Below the pieces are notes generated by a model. The model had not been told where the DNA came from. It was given only the letters and a program-made list of their open reading frames with translations, and made no database searches. A program made the position numbers and the translations under genes. A stretch of DNA of 64,000 bases from Akebia trifoliata (Eukaryota; Streptophyta; Magnoliopsida; Ranunculales; Lardizabalaceae): assembly GCA_017979445.1 (NCBI GenBank), contig CM030707.1, forward strand, positions 18,551,086 to 18,615,085. The letters are read 5' to 3'. How positions within the stretch are numbered: position 1 is the stretch's first letter; each line of letters opens with the position of its first letter. Positions 11,189 through 22,857 of this stretch are shown one piece after another.

Positions 11189-13072
11189 ATGGCAAGAGGA
11201 ACTACTAGTACCGCGGACCAACCCGCTCCAAACACACCACCACCACGTACAAACAAGGAACGCATTGAGGTATTGGAGGAAAAGATAGGTATGCTATCCG
11301 GTATTGTTGATGGTATTGCGCGAATAGATGATCGCCAGAACACGCTGGAGGACAGATCCGAGACATTCAGAGCTAGAGTGACAGACTTCGAGGAAGATAC
11401 CCGAGGCAATCTAGCCGTCTTACAGGAACAGATTACGGAGCTCACTACGAAAGTAGGTCTCCTGGTCCGCGCCGTCGGTAACGAACGGCCTACTAGTAGT
11501 GATGCTTCTCCCTCGCGCTTGCGAGTACCCGAGCCACGTACCTTTGATGGTGTTCGCGATGCGAAAGAGCTCGAGAATTTCCTGTTCGACATGGAGCAGT
11601 ACTTCCGTGCAGCTCGTCCTGATTCCGAAGAGGTAAAAGTAACAACTGCTTCTATGTATCCTGCAGGTGACGCCAAGCTATGGTGGCCGACAAAGTACAC
11701 CGAGATGGAAAGTGGCCAATGTTCCATCGATATATAGGAGGACCTCAAGAAAGAATTGAAGCACCAGTTCTTACCAGAGAACGTGGAGTTCATTGCCCGC
11801 AGAAAGTTGAGGCAACTCCAACATACAGGTACAATTCACGAGTACGTCAAGCAATTTTCTGCCTTGATGCTTGATATCCGTGACATGTCAGAGAAAGACA
11901 AGCTGTTCTCATTCCAAGAAGAACTCAAGCCTTGGGTTCAGACAGAACTCCAACGGCAACGTGTGGAAGATCTCGCGTCTGCAATTGCAGCAGCCGAGCG
12001 GTTGACTGATTATACTCCCGCGGGAGGGAGCCAACAGTATGTACATCCTCAATCAAAGGGTTACTACCAGCAACCTGAATACACAAAGAAGTCTTCTACT
12101 GGCAAGAATGGAGGACACAGAAAGAGTTCTAGTCCGGGATCATCACAGAACTCCTCTCCTTCAAAGAGCAGAAGTACCTCGCCAGTCAAGCGTCGTCACA
12201 AGCATGGATGTGTTTTGTGTGGTGGGCCTCACAAGACATTCAAGTGCCCACAGCGAGCCAAACTGACTGCACTTTTAGCTTCCCAGAGTGACCCTAGTCA
12301 CAAGAATACGAGTGGGCGAGATTATGAAGATTCTCCTCACATGGGAGCCTTGCATCTTTTGAATGCAATGAAGCAGACATCTGAGACTCAGAATAGCCAG
12401 AAACGGAAGGGTCTTATGTATGTCGATATTGAAGTTGGTGGGAAGACCACCCAGGCAATGGTTGATACAGGAGCTACTCACAGCTTTATTACCCCTGCAG
12501 AGGCGAAGCGTCTCAATATCCGGCTCGATAAGGGTTCAAGCCGTATGAAAGCTGTAAACTCCCAAGCCACTCCTATCCAAGGTTCGGCCAAGTCAATGTC
12601 CGTCAAGATAGGTACATGGAAGGGTAAGCTTGATTTACTCGCAGTTCCGCTCGATGAGTTCAGAGTTGTCATTGGGATGGATTTCATGCGACAGAACAGG
12701 GTTGTACCGATGCCATTCGCCAACACCTTGGGCATGCTAGGTGAATGTCCAAGCTTTGTTCCCGTCTCCACAGGCAAGGAAGATGGAAATTTGATTTCAG
12801 CCATTCAGGTGAAGAAAGGGTTGAAGAAAGGTAAGCAACCGTACATTGCTTCCTTGAGAGTTGAAGCCGAAGAACAGGACCATAGTTCAACTCCCACACA
12901 AGTTACACAGGTTTTAGCAGAAGTTGATGACGAGATAGCGAATTTGCTTCCGAAGACACTACAGCCACGTAGGTCGAATGATCATCAGAATGAATTGCTA
13001 CCTGTTGCCACACCTCTTATAGAGAGGCCTTACAGGATGAATCTTCCAAGACTAGCTGAGTTGAGCAAGTAA
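11189..13072 (+). pseudogene. Chromovirus gag-protease, one in-frame stop
   Basis: One frame of 628 codons is interrupted by a single in-frame TAG at 11735-11737, at a place where relatives have a tryptophan before EDLKKEL. Seen in order: an N-terminal coiled-coil-like stretch (about residues 25-100), gag core (RTFDGVRDAKELENFL..., FLPENVEFIARRKLRQLQHTG), a Ser/Arg-rich linker and a zinc knuckle CVLCGGPHKTFKC (about 12209-12247; spacing CX2CX3HX4C, common in this group). The aspartic protease motif DTGATHSFI is at about 12464 and its second half VVIGMDF at about 12665. The frame stops just after the first residues of RT (PYRMNLPRLAELSK). So capsid and protease are kept while polymerase is lost. 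Confidence 0.88.
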
Positions 13073-13978
13073 CATAAGTATGGGTCTTCGTGACGTTGTA
13101 TCGATTATCGAGCAGTGAAGAAGATCACCATCAAGAACAAGTATCCTATCTAGCAGAGTACCGACTTGTTTGATAAGCTTGGGACAGCCAAGTGTTTTTT
13201 AGAGTTAGGTCAGAGATCAGGTTACTGTAAGATTCAAGTTGCAGAAGAAGCCCCTCAGCCACTTAGTCAGAGTGTCAGCAAGAATTGGGATGTACCTCAG
13301 AGTGTTGTCAGCGTCAGAGATTCAAGAGTCACAGGAAAGTTATGGAACGGACCGTACAGACTACTTAGATTCCAGCTTGATTTTTCGAGCAGTGTACATC
13401 GTCAATCAGTTTGGCCAACGGAGAGATTCAGTTCTGCGTTGGAGTATTTTAGGCATCTTGCCAATGCCGATCATCAGAATTGGGCGAATTTGTTCAATTC
13501 CACCTTTCAGAAGAACTCTTCCTCCAACAAGAGTGCTTTTGAACTTATTTCAGGCCAACAGTGTTTAACTTCTCACACTATTGTTTCAGGCTACAGGAGA
13601 CACAGTCCAAGGACGTGCAGGTTTGCTAAACTCTGATTACCGTACAGGTTACACAGCATCTACTCTGTCATCCATGCAAGAAGTCTCAAGCCGTACCAAG
13701 CAGATCCAGGAGATCCCACGCGCAGCATTCCAACACGTACCACTTCTCATTCAGCTTTTCAGCCAGAGCGTGTTGTCGACAAAGTTCTCGAAGACGTCAT
13801 TTCAGCAACAGTTCCATTCAGCAACAGCAGTAGCAGCACGTGGACTACTTCGTCACACAAGACATGCCAGAATTTGAAGCTACACAGGAGAGTGCAGAGA
13901 ACCTACAACCTTTCAAGCAGCCGATTGAAGAGTTTGCCAGGTCAATGCGACAAGGACGTCTGCAGAATAGGTGGGGGA
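13073..13978 (+). pseudogene. Compressed RT / integrase / chromodomain remnants of chromovirus
   Basis: Short recognisable pieces follow each other with the intervening domains deleted. They are an RT start (CIDYRAVKKITIKN and FDKLGTAKCF, 13105-13200), late integrase pieces (KNWDVPQSVVS..DSRVTGKLW, ERFSSALEYFRHLANAD, NKSAFELISGQQ, 13280-13560), a chromodomain start (VVDKVLEDVI, about 13770) and its end (ESAENLQPFKQPIEEF, 13888-13935). RNase H and the integrase zinc and catalytic regions are not seen. The copy at 26705-27749 has the same joins. Confidence 0.75.
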
Positions 13979-13981
13979 GAC

Positions 13982-14560
13982 TGTAACGGCCATATCATCT
14001 GTCACCTAGAGTTAGGTGTAAGCTCGCCCCGGAGCTACCCGGGAGCACCTGTAATATCATGTAAGGCTCGTTATGAAGCCATGTCAGCCCCCGTACCAGG
14101 GCATATCTGTTAGCTTAGGGTACATGTCAGCCCCGTGCCAGGGCACACTTGTTAGCTTAGTGGCATTTTCGTAATAAGGGAGTATGATCGGCCTCCACTT
14201 TTGATGTTTCCTTCTGGAAACCTACGAAAGACTTAGCATACACTTTGTAGGAAGGGTGTCAGTGCTATCCCAATCCCCGGCCTACACCCACGCTGTTGAA
14301 GCCTTGAAGCCCGGCTCCGTGGAAGTCCCGCGTGTCATAGGATCATCATTTGCTTGTAACGCATCTATTGCTTTTGTAACGCGTTGCACCGTGTAATCAA
14401 TATTATATCAACAAAGTTGCCTCCGGGTTTTGCCTCGTGTTGCCTCGTTTACTTGTTTGCTAGCTACGTGTGTGTAGTGTACGATCATTTTACAGGCTTG
14501 CAAGTGGATTTGACCCCCTTGCGCCGCACGACCTCGCTTCGAAAGAATAGGGCCGTGACA
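13982..14560 (+). repeat. 3' LTR of chromovirus
   Basis: 579 bp, TGTAACGG...GGCCGTGACA, followed directly by the CTAGG target-duplication copy. Confidence 0.93.
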
Positions 14561-15105
14561 CTAGGACTGTAACCGGCCACCCAGTCACCATCTAGGGGTT
14601 GTTTCCTTCAACAGCAATCATCTAGGGGCTGCCACACATCAACGGCAGCTATATAGGGCTACCGCACATCAGCAACCACCCTTTAGGGGCTATCGCACCT
14701 ATTCAGCCAGCCATTAGGGCTGCCACACATAGCGGCCACCCTCTAAGGGCTGTCGCACCACTTTAGCCACCTACTAGGGCTACTGCCAGCTACCTAGGGT
14801 TGTCGCCACCTCCTATAGACCATCTTAGGTCCATTGCTCCCCTTCAAAACCTCTTTTAGGTTCTTCATCCTACCTACTAGGGTTTTGTGGATTTCCATCG
14901 GGTCATTCTTTACACTTGATTAGCTATTACAGCCTATGTCACAGTTGTAATAGCCTTCAAGGTGAGGCAAATTATTTTTGTGAGTAATCTTATGTTATGA
15001 GTGGTTCCTTAGTGTTTCCGAATAATCTCTCGTGTGATCTAGATTTTCTGTGAATAGTTTATTTCTTCGAAGTCTTGTCAAAAGTAACTTCAGGACACTT
15101 TATCA

Positions 15106-16620
15106 ATGGTGGGTTTGGATCCTCACAAGTTAGAGATGAAAATCCAAAACCTCCATATCACCATAGTCAAACTCGATGGTACAAACTACCTAAAGTGGGC
15201 TCAGTCTGTGAAACTAACCATCCATGGAAAACGAAAGGCGGCCTATTTGAATGGGAAAGAGAACACCTAGGGTGTGTTTGATAAATGATAGTTGTGTGTG
15301 CAAGTTGGCAACCCGCGCAAGTTGCTAAAATTCTCACGTTTGTAAGCACAACTCATGCGAGTTTATAATTCGCCAACTTTCCAATTCATTTATCGTTAGA
15401 GAAGTTCAACCTTCACCCTACAAGGTGAAAGTTGCCAACATTCACTCCAAAACAGAGACTCCTCTCACAAACCTCAACTCTTCTTCATCTATCTCCCTCT
15501 ACTCTTCTTTAGAAAACAAGTAAGTTCACTCACTCTCTCTCTTCTTCTTTTCCATTTTTTTAGTCTGGGTTTGGAACAAGGGTTTCTTCTTCATTTCCCC
15601 CTTTTATTCTTCTTATCTTCTTCTTGAAAACATGGATTTTTTCTGGTTTTCAAAACCCTAACTTTATTTTCTACCCAATAGCAAACAAAAACAAAAATCT
15701 TCCAAACCCTAACCCCCTAGGCTTTATATACTTGAACTAAATGCAAGAAATTGGCTTGGAACCCTAACCTTGATCTTTTCTTGGATCCCTCAATGGTGGA
15801 GTTGAAGTTCTTTCCAACTCCAGTGTGAATCATCTAAGGAAACTAAACATTGAAGTTAAAATTAACTTCTACCTTCAACTTTCAGATGTTGAACTTGAGA
15901 GAGTTGAACCCTTGAAAGTCCAACTCTCAGACTCAACTAATTTTTTCAAACACAGCCCTAATATCTCATATCCTAAGTATAAACAATGGGATGCTGAGAA
16001 TGCCTTGGTTTTGTCTTGGTTGTTGTATTCAATATAAGCTCATATTAGTAGAGGATATCTTTTCTTGAAGAGAGCACAATAAATTTAAGAATTAGTGACT
16101 CAAACTTATTCTCAAGCTAAGAACAGTGCTAGAATCTATCAGTTGAAACAAAATATATTGCATCTCAAATAGGGAGAGAAAATATTGTTAGACTACTTTT
16201 TTGAATTGCGCACATGTGGGAAGAGTTCGATCACTATTTACACTTCAATTGGGAAAACTCTAAAAACTGTGCACAGTTCAACATAGATGTTGAGACACTT
16301 CGTATATTCCAATTTCTCATCGGATCTGAATCCCAAGTTTGAGATGGTTCGAGTTCAGATTTTGAACAAAGATACTCTACTTCCTTTGAGCATTGTGTAC
16401 TCTTGTGTTCAAAGTGAGGAGAGTCGACACTTGGCTATGGGACAGCTCGATATTCCTGTGAATGATAGATTTATCATGGTAGCTAGTAGATAGGGAAAAT
16501 GACAAGTTTCATGAGAGAAGAAGTTTGGTAAACCACCCAGACACCCAATAGTAGAGAGCAGCCTAAGTGTGACCACTGCGGCAAATTAGGACATATTCAA
16601 ACAAAGTGTTAGGACTTAAT
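15106..16620 (+). pseudogene. Copia gag remnant, split by an inverted-repeat insertion
   Basis: The start ATG is at 15106. The first piece (to 15267) reads ITIVKLDGTNYLKWAQSVKLTI, typical copia gag. The frame resumes after 15960 with YPKYKQWDAENALVLSWLL. A zinc knuckle CDHCGKLGHIQTKC is encoded at 16568-16609. Stops and shifts occur between the pieces. Confidence 0.8.
15268..15960. mobile_element. 0.7-kb inverted-repeat element inside copia gag (MITE-like)
   Basis: The copia gag reading is interrupted exactly here. The ends are imperfect inverted repeats: TAGGGTGTGTTTGATAAA on the left, and TTTTTTCAAACACAGCCCTA on the right, which reads TAGGGCTGTGTTTGAAAAAA in reverse. TA lies at both borders; no longer target duplication is clear. 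No transposase is encoded. The superfamily (hAT or Harbinger-like) is unresolved. Confidence 0.6.
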
Positions 16621-16749
16621 AGGTCATCCTGATTCATTTCAGCCTAAGGGTTGATCTTCCTCAGCTCATCATGCTTCCAATGCTGACATACTAGATGATT
16701 CCTCGAGTTCTAAGATAACGGCTCCAACGGTACATGTACCATTCTCCCA

Positions 16750-17940
16750 GGAGGTTATTATTCGTTTGAGGGCTCTATTGGATGGTTCCACTGCTACATC
16801 TTCTTTCGCACACACAGGTACCCTTGCCACTATTCATCATGTTTCCTCATCTCAATCCAACTCCTGGATTCTTGATTCAAGAGCTTCAGATAATATGACA
16901 GGTACGTCTTCTTTCTTTCAGCCCTATAACTCCTATTCAAGCAAGGACAAAGTCCGTCTAGCTGATTGTTCCTTATCATCCATAGTAAGTAAAGGGACCA
17001 TCAAGGTTCCTCATAGTTCTTCTTTGTCTAATGTTTTACATGTTCCTAATTTCACTACTAATCTTGTGTTTGTTAGTAATATTACAAAAAATCTAAATTG
17101 TAGTGTTACATTTTTCCCCTTTCATTATGTCTTTCAAGATTTGACAACAATGACAGCGGTCATGAAACAGATGACTTGTACCTTCTCGGCATCACATTGT
17201 CTCATACATTCCACATGCTCATACTTCTCAAAGTGGTAGAAGGGTAATCAATAAATCCCGAATAATGCGATGGCATATTCACCTGGGTCATGTTTCTTTT
17301 CAGTATTTACAACGTTTATTTCCTTCTTTGTTTCAATCTATATCATTGTCAGAGTTACAGTGTGAAATTTGTCAATTGTCAAAGCATTGTCGTTCTTCTT
17401 ATCCAACAAGTTTAAATAAAAAAAGTTCATCTTTATTTTCTCTTGTGCATTCTAATGTTGGGATCCATCCCTAACTACTTCTTTGTTGGGTTTTCACTAT
17501 GTTGTTACTTTCGTGGATAACTATAGCAGATGTATGTGAGTGTACTTAATGAAAACAAAAGATGATGTTTATTCCATAGTCCAAAATTTCTATGAGATGG
17601 CTCTAACTCAATTTGGAGTAAAGATCAAAATCCTTCACTCAGATAAGGGAGAAGAGTCCTATTGGGGCTTAAAACAATTTTGTGCTACTCAAAGGATAGA
17701 ACAACAAACTTCATATGTTTCCACACCCCAACAGAATGGTACTACCGAGAGGAAAAATCGTCATTTGTTGAAATTAAGAAGAGCTTTGTTGATTGGGATG
17801 AACATTCCTAAGCATTTTAGGTCTAAAGCAGTTCTTACTGCATGTTACATTCTCAACCGTGCTCCCTCTAGTGTCTTGAACTTTCAACCCCTTCTGTTGT
17901 TCTTTTCTCTCGATCGTCCTTTATTTTATGTGGTTCCATG
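16750..17940 (+). pseudogene. Copia protease-integrase remnant
   Basis: Protease: WILDSRASDNMTG at about 16865-16903; the catalytic DSG has become DSR. Integrase: an HHCC-type zinc region (H-HLGH...C-EICQLSKH, 17268-17390). The core pieces are ILHSDKGEE (about 17630) and VSTPQQNGTTERKNRHLL (about 17715-17770), which hold D and E of the D,D-35-E set. Frames change at about 17240, 17475 and 17940. Confidence 0.8.
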
Positions 17941-20001
17941 AGTCTTTGGGTGCCTGTTGTTTTGCTCATATCTTCAGCTCTGTTCAAACTAAACTTGACC
18001 CTACTATGTTGAAGCATATATTTCTTGGTTATTCTAATTCTCAAAAGAATTATAAATGTTATCTTCCACCTACCAGTCGTCGATTTGACACAATGAACAT
18101 CACATTCTTTGATGATCAATATTACTTTCCTAACCCTGATCGACAATCTCTTCGAAGGGAGTAGTTCCTTTCATCCACTAATCATGAGTCTCTTCCAAAG
18201 TCATCTTTCCCAGTTTCACTACCTTTGCCAATTATTCCATATTCTACTATGGAAGTCGTGCAGCCAACCAAGTCAGTTTTTAATCTTTTTGGATGCACTT
18301 ACATCAAAAAAAGGAAAACAAACAATTGTTGATCCACCATGCCATACCACTGATGAGCTAAATCATGTTCCCATGACTACTTCACATCCAGTTTCTTCAG
18401 ATTCCAATGTTCCTATTGCTCATCGGAAAGGTAAGTGTACTTGTACCTCGCATCCTATTTCTCAATTTGTTTCCTACCATGATGTATCTCCATCCTATCA
18501 CTTCTTTGTAGCTACTATGTCTTTTATTTCCATCTCATCCAATGTGAAAGAAGCTACTTCCAATCTCAAGTACAAATAGGTAATAGATGAGGAATTGAGA
18601 GCTTTAACAGATAATGATACTTGGGAGTTGGTGTCATTAGCATAGGGGAAGAAATTTGTTGGCTGCAAGTAGGTGTCACAATGAAGTACAAGTCAGATGG
18701 ATCGATTCACAGGTATAAGGCTCGGTTGGTTGCCAAGAGCTATGGCCAGACTTACGGCATAAATTATCAAGAAACCTTTGCCCCGGTAGCTAAAATGAAT
18801 TTTATTCATGTCCTCTCTTTGGAGGCAAACTTCTCTTGGGAGTTTCACCAACTAGATGTTAAGAATGCCTTTTTTACATGAAGAAGTATAAATGGATACT
18901 CCTCAAAGAGTTCATTTTTCCAATCCTGATGAGAAAGTGTCGCCTAAAGAAGTCCTTATATGATCTCAAATAGTCCCCGTGAGTGTGGTTTGAACGGTTC
19001 CGCTCTGTTATGCAAGATGTGGGTTACAAACAAAGTCAAGCTGATCACACACTATTTTTCAAACATAATAGACCTCAAACTACAGTACTTATTATGTATG
19101 TTGACGATATTATCATTACAGAAAATTACCCTATTGAGATCCAAACTTTGAAGCATCTTCTTAGAAATCTCTTTGAAGTAAAAGACCTTGGACTTCTGGA
19201 ATATTTTTTGTGTATTGAGGTAGCTCGATCCAAAACGAGCATTTTTATCTCACAGCAAGTACATATTAGATCTGCTCCAAGAGGTTGGAAAACTTGGAGC
19301 TGAACCCGTTGACACTCCAATTAGGCCAAATCACAGATTGAGTGAAAGTGATAATGAAGCTCTAAAAGATATTAGCCATTATCAATGCTTGGTAAACTCA
19401 TCTATCTCTCACGTGGCTAGACATTGCCTATGAGGTAAGTTTTGTTAGCCAATTCATGCATGCCCCTCGTACGACACTTCTTGATGTTGTCCTCCGCATC
19501 CTTCGATATCTAAAAAGATGTTCGAGGAAAGATTTATTATTCTGTTCTCATGGTTACATATTTCCCCGATCATTGTTCGACTTCCAAGTATTACACCATG
19601 GTGGGTGGTAATTTGGTAATTTGGCACAGTAAGAAACAATTTGTAGTTGCTCGCTCAAGTGCCGAATCTGAGTTTAGAGCCATGGCTCTTGGCATATGTG
19701 AGTTACTTTGGTTACGACTACTACTTCAAGAGCTAGGTTCACCTCGTTAGCCTTTTCAATTGTTTTACGATAATAAGACTGCCATTAGCATAGCTCATAA
19801 TTCAATTCAACATAATCGCACCAAGCACATTGAGGTCGATCGACATTTCATCAAGGAGAAAATTACTTTCAATGACATCAGCACCGTCTTTGTTCCTACA
19901 TCACAGCAGTTAGCCAATGTCCTCACTAAAGCCTTAGATCATGCCAGTTTTGATAATCTTATAAGTAAGTTGGGCATGTGTGATATTTTTGCACCAGCTT
20001 G
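17928..20001 (+). pseudogene. Copia reverse transcriptase / RNase H remnant
   Basis: Seen are the integrase-RT linker (IFLGYSNSQKNYKCY), the RT start YKARLVAKSYGQTYGINYQETFAPVAK (about 18715-18790), LDVKNAFF (about 18855), the catalytic YVDDIIIT (about 19096-19120), and the RNase H / end region (YDNKTAISIAHN, RTKHIEVDRHFIKEKI, LTKAL; 19763-19940). Frames are broken at many points. Confidence 0.82.
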
Positions 20002-20009
20002 AAGGGGAG

Positions 20010-20202
20010 TGTTATCAGATATAGTTCTTTTTTATTTATGTTTATGTTTAGTCATGTCCTTTTTTGTCATTTATTATTTATCATGTAACTCATATAAATA
20101 GGATTGAAGAATGAATAACCAATTCATTTTTCTCTGGAATTTCTTCTTCTCTTTTCTTCTCTTCTTTCTTTGTCTTCTCTAAACCCTAGATCAATTTCTA
20201 CA
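20010..20202 (+). repeat. 3' LTR of copia element
   Basis: 193 bp, TGTTATCAG...ATTTCTACA. It follows the RNase H remnant and a GAAGGGGAG purine tract. It is longer than the 5' LTR because of small indels in the TTTATG and CTTCTCTT runs. Confidence 0.88.
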
Positions 20203-21150
20203 CCAACCACCTAAAAAATCTGCCCAAACTTGAATATCCTCAACCTGACCAACCCCAAAAATCTTGCTCTTACCCGAGTTGACAGGCAAACCAGAGGCGA
20301 CCTCAAACCAACTCAGAACTTTTAAAGAAATTTGTGGCGTTACCATTTACCAAAATCGATAAAGAAGTAGACAAAATACACTTATGTATCCATGAAATCC
20401 ATTTTTCCCCAAAGCCCATGCGACTCAATAGGTAAAGTAAGAAAGCCAATTAACATGATTGTAAAATTTCTCAATGTCCATCTTGTAAACAAGACCCGAG
20501 ACCCCCACTTTGAGCCTTGGATCTATATACTCATTGTGATTAAAACTCCATCCAAAATTTGCCTTCCTTTGATGAAAGCTCCTTGTTTAGGAGCAATAAC
20601 CTGAGGGACTACTATCTTTAACCTATAGGCCAAAACCTTTGCAAAAATCTTATACATTGAACTCACTAGACTGATTGGTCTAAAGTCCCTCAAGTCTTCG
20701 ACCCCTTCTTTGGGATCAAGGTGAGAAGGTAGAGTTCGAAGAGTGATCAACAAAACTCAACTCAAATAAGCCACTAAAAGCTAACAAAAAATCCTCCTTA
20801 ATGATATCCCAACCGAACTGATAAAATGCCATCGAGAAACCATCATGCCTGGGAGTTTTAATCACTTTCAAATCCCTAATGGCTTGAAGAACTTCCTCTC
20901 CAAATGGTCTCTCAAGCCAATCTCTCATCTCTGGTGAAATATAGTCAAAATTAAGATCCTCTAACAATGGCCTGTCCTCTTAATACAACTTTTTGATAAA
21001 ACTGAACAATGGCTTCTCTAATCCCATCCTCCCCCTCTATTAAACCCTCGTTTGACTGAATTTTTGCAATAGTCCCCCTATTAAATCCTCGATAAAGAAG
21101 GATTGCATCAAGTTGACTGTGGACATAGACTAGTGAGTAGTGCCAAACCA
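20203..21150 (-). pseudogene. LINE ORF2 remnant, reverse transcriptase half
   Basis: The minus-strand pieces 21151-20951, 20967-20716 and 20753-20523 carry the linker before RT and RT motifs: VIKTPRHDGFSMAFYQ, DLRDFRPISLVSSMYKI, VIAPKQGAFIKGRQ. Several frame changes are present. The palm segment with the catalytic aspartates is not found between MGFGEKW and the copia junction, so no active RT could be made. Confidence 0.75.
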
Positions 21151-21160
21151 TTCACATGGA

Positions 21161-22588
21161 TCCAAATTCATTGATTAAAACCCTGATTTACTAGACATTT
21201 AATTGAAATACCTTATAAATATTTTTAAGAAAGTACTAATAATAATAATAAAATTACCTATAAAAAATACTAATATTAAATCAAAACAAAAATTGATAAC
21301 ACCTAATTGTAAAAAAAAGCAATTGAAAATAATGATATAAAGGTGAATAAAATTTAAATCTGGATATCTGAAATGCAAATAAAAAAAGGGCAGTTCTGCA
21401 AATTTCAGATAAAAATTACTGCATGAATAATGCGATGACATATATAATTACCATAAAGCTATTATCTAATATAACTAAGAAAATAAGTGATAACAAATGC
21501 ATGGTGATCACTGTATAAAACATATTTTTACTATCTAATAGAGGGTAAACTAAGGTTGGATCAAGTTGTCTGAGGCCTCACCCCAAACCCACCCTACTTT
21601 TGGTCGTGCTTTTATACCTGACCTAAACTCAACTTGAAATAAAAGGTTTTAGAACAAGCCCAATTCAAGGTCAAGTTGGGTCTATAACGCTTAGGTTGGC
21701 ACCATCCAAGTTACATTCCTAACAAATATGATTTTCATTTATAAAAAAACAAAAATGAGAATACTGTTCAATTGATGAAGAAAAGGAAGATTCTAAGAAG
21801 GATGCTAATGTTACTCCTAAAGAAGAAAATTGGAAAACGGCAACCTTATATCCTTTGCAATCATTTGCACATCAAGCTCTCCCCTTGCTTTGTTTTGATT
21901 TGATACATAAATATGGACTAATGGGACTTAAAATTTTGGGCCTTTTGGATTAAGGGTTTTGACTGACATGTAAATTTGATTAAAAAACACTAATTATTTT
22001 ATTTTATAAGTAAATCATTAACGATCTAATCAATAGTCGATTGTCAACTGATGCACATGCCTGAAACTAGGGAAAGGTAACTGTTTACTTCAAATTATTT
22101 TAGGGTTTATTCTACAGTTTTTTTGAATATTTTCATAAAAAAATAAAAAGGGAACCTGAAATTTAAGATTATATAAAATTCCAACCCACTAGATTTCTAC
22201 GATTTCACTCAGTTTCAACAGCATTGTTTACACGGTATATGTTGCCCTTTAAGGTTAGTAATTCTGATCCGAAACAGTTCTTCAAAGAAATCACAAAAGA
22301 AATTTTAATTTCAGTGAAAGAGAAACTAATACATAATCAATCGCAGAAATAGCAAATCCAGATACATGCAAATTATATATACATATATAAAAGGACGAAT
22401 TACAGAACACGATTAGCTTTAAATTAATTCGGCAGAAAAATCTATCACAAACCCTAATTCAAAGAAGAACATAAAATGTTGGTTGACGATTTGAATCAGG
22501 AGAAAGAAATGTGGCAAATCGAACAAAAATCAAAACCAAAGATTCAAACTCGATATGTAGATTGATGCAAGGAATGAAGTCAATTTGC
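21161..22588. other. AT-rich stretch without a recognised gene
   Basis: No coding family is recognised. If the exon at 22593-22745 belongs to the bZIP gene, this is the upstream end of its first intron. Confidence 0.4.
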
Positions 22589-22592
22589 ATAC

Positions 22593-22745
22593 CCGATCGA
22601 AAAAGAGATCTTCTCCTCTTCGTTCGACTTGGGGAAGAAACCCTAGAAAAATGGGATTTTTTTATTTATTTAGTTCTTTGCAGAACAGAGACAGAGAGAG
22701 AGACAGAGAAAGAGGAGACAGAGAGCGAAATGAAAAAAGTGAAAA
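22593..22745 (-). other. Candidate 5'UTR exon and transcription start region (minus strand)
   Basis: Read on the minus strand, a CT-rich leader (about 22735-22690) is followed by TTTTTCTAGGGTTTCTTCCCC and then GATCGG with a GTATGC donor whose GT is at 22592-22591. This is the usual look of a plant leader exon. No coding exon follows until the bZIP exon at 7620, whose acceptor needs such a leader. The link is an inference; the leader could belong to a lost gene. Confidence 0.35.
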
Positions 22746-22857
22746 CCAATGACACATTTAATACGAAAACATCAAAATATTCTGTGCAGATATGTTTGTA
22801 GAAATCTTGTTCGGTAGATAGATCTCGCGATATTTTGATCCCCGAATCCGAACCCAT

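Larger units (their letters stand above)
10523..14560 (+). mobile_element. Ty3/gypsy chromovirus derivative, internally deleted, young
   Basis: LTRs at 10523-11103 and 13982-14560 are flanked by a perfect 5-bp target duplication CTAGG (10518-10522 and 14561-14565). The primer site TGGTATCAGAGC, complementary to initiator tRNA-Met, is at 11106-11117. A purine tract (about 13967-13979) precedes the 3' LTR. The 2.9-kb interior has a nearly intact gag-protease frame. After it come a compressed mix of RT, integrase and chromodomain remnants, far too short for a full pol. It is therefore non-autonomous. It lies in the untranslated leader of the copia element. By eye its LTRs differ at only about 13-14 sites (2-2.5 percent). 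Confidence 0.93.
10261..20202 (+). mobile_element. Ty1/copia LTR retrotransposon, decayed, holding two later insertions
   Basis: The 5' LTR is 10261-10441 and the 3' LTR 20010-20202; both run TGTTATCAG...TTTCTACA. A primer site TGGTATCTTAGG starts at 10442 and a polypurine tract GAAGGGGAG precedes the 3' LTR. The internal order is copia-type: gag, protease, integrase, reverse transcriptase, RNase H. The flanks CCGAT (left) and CCAAC (right) agree at 3 of 5 bases. Removing one copy brings the interrupted LINE back into one reading frame, which supports this as the worn target duplication. The chromovirus (10523-14560) sits in its leader and an inverted-repeat element (15268-15960) sits in gag. 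The coding region is full of stops. Confidence 0.9.
8760..21160 (-). mobile_element. LINE split into two parts by a copia insertion
   Basis: The 3' half lies at 8760-10256 and the 5' half at 20203 to about 21160, both minus strand. The copia element occupies 10261-20202. The right half carries RT pieces: DFRPISLVSSMYKIFAKVLAYRL, QGAFIKGRQILDGVL and a later [11 protein letters not shown] stretch. The left half carries PSSYLGLP next to the junction, the zf-RVT-like domain (9309-9127, LLTIGHLRTRGLVIVEFCSI) and an ICWGL C-terminus. The region around the RT FADD box is missing, so there was also an internal deletion. Frameshifts and stops are frequent. The 5' end is truncated near 21160 and no endonuclease was found. 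Confidence 0.8.

Noticed and set aside
22511..22801. 96-codon plus-strand frame with TETERETEKEETES
   Set aside because: It reads a GA-rich simple sequence that is better explained as the CT-rich leader of a minus-strand transcript.
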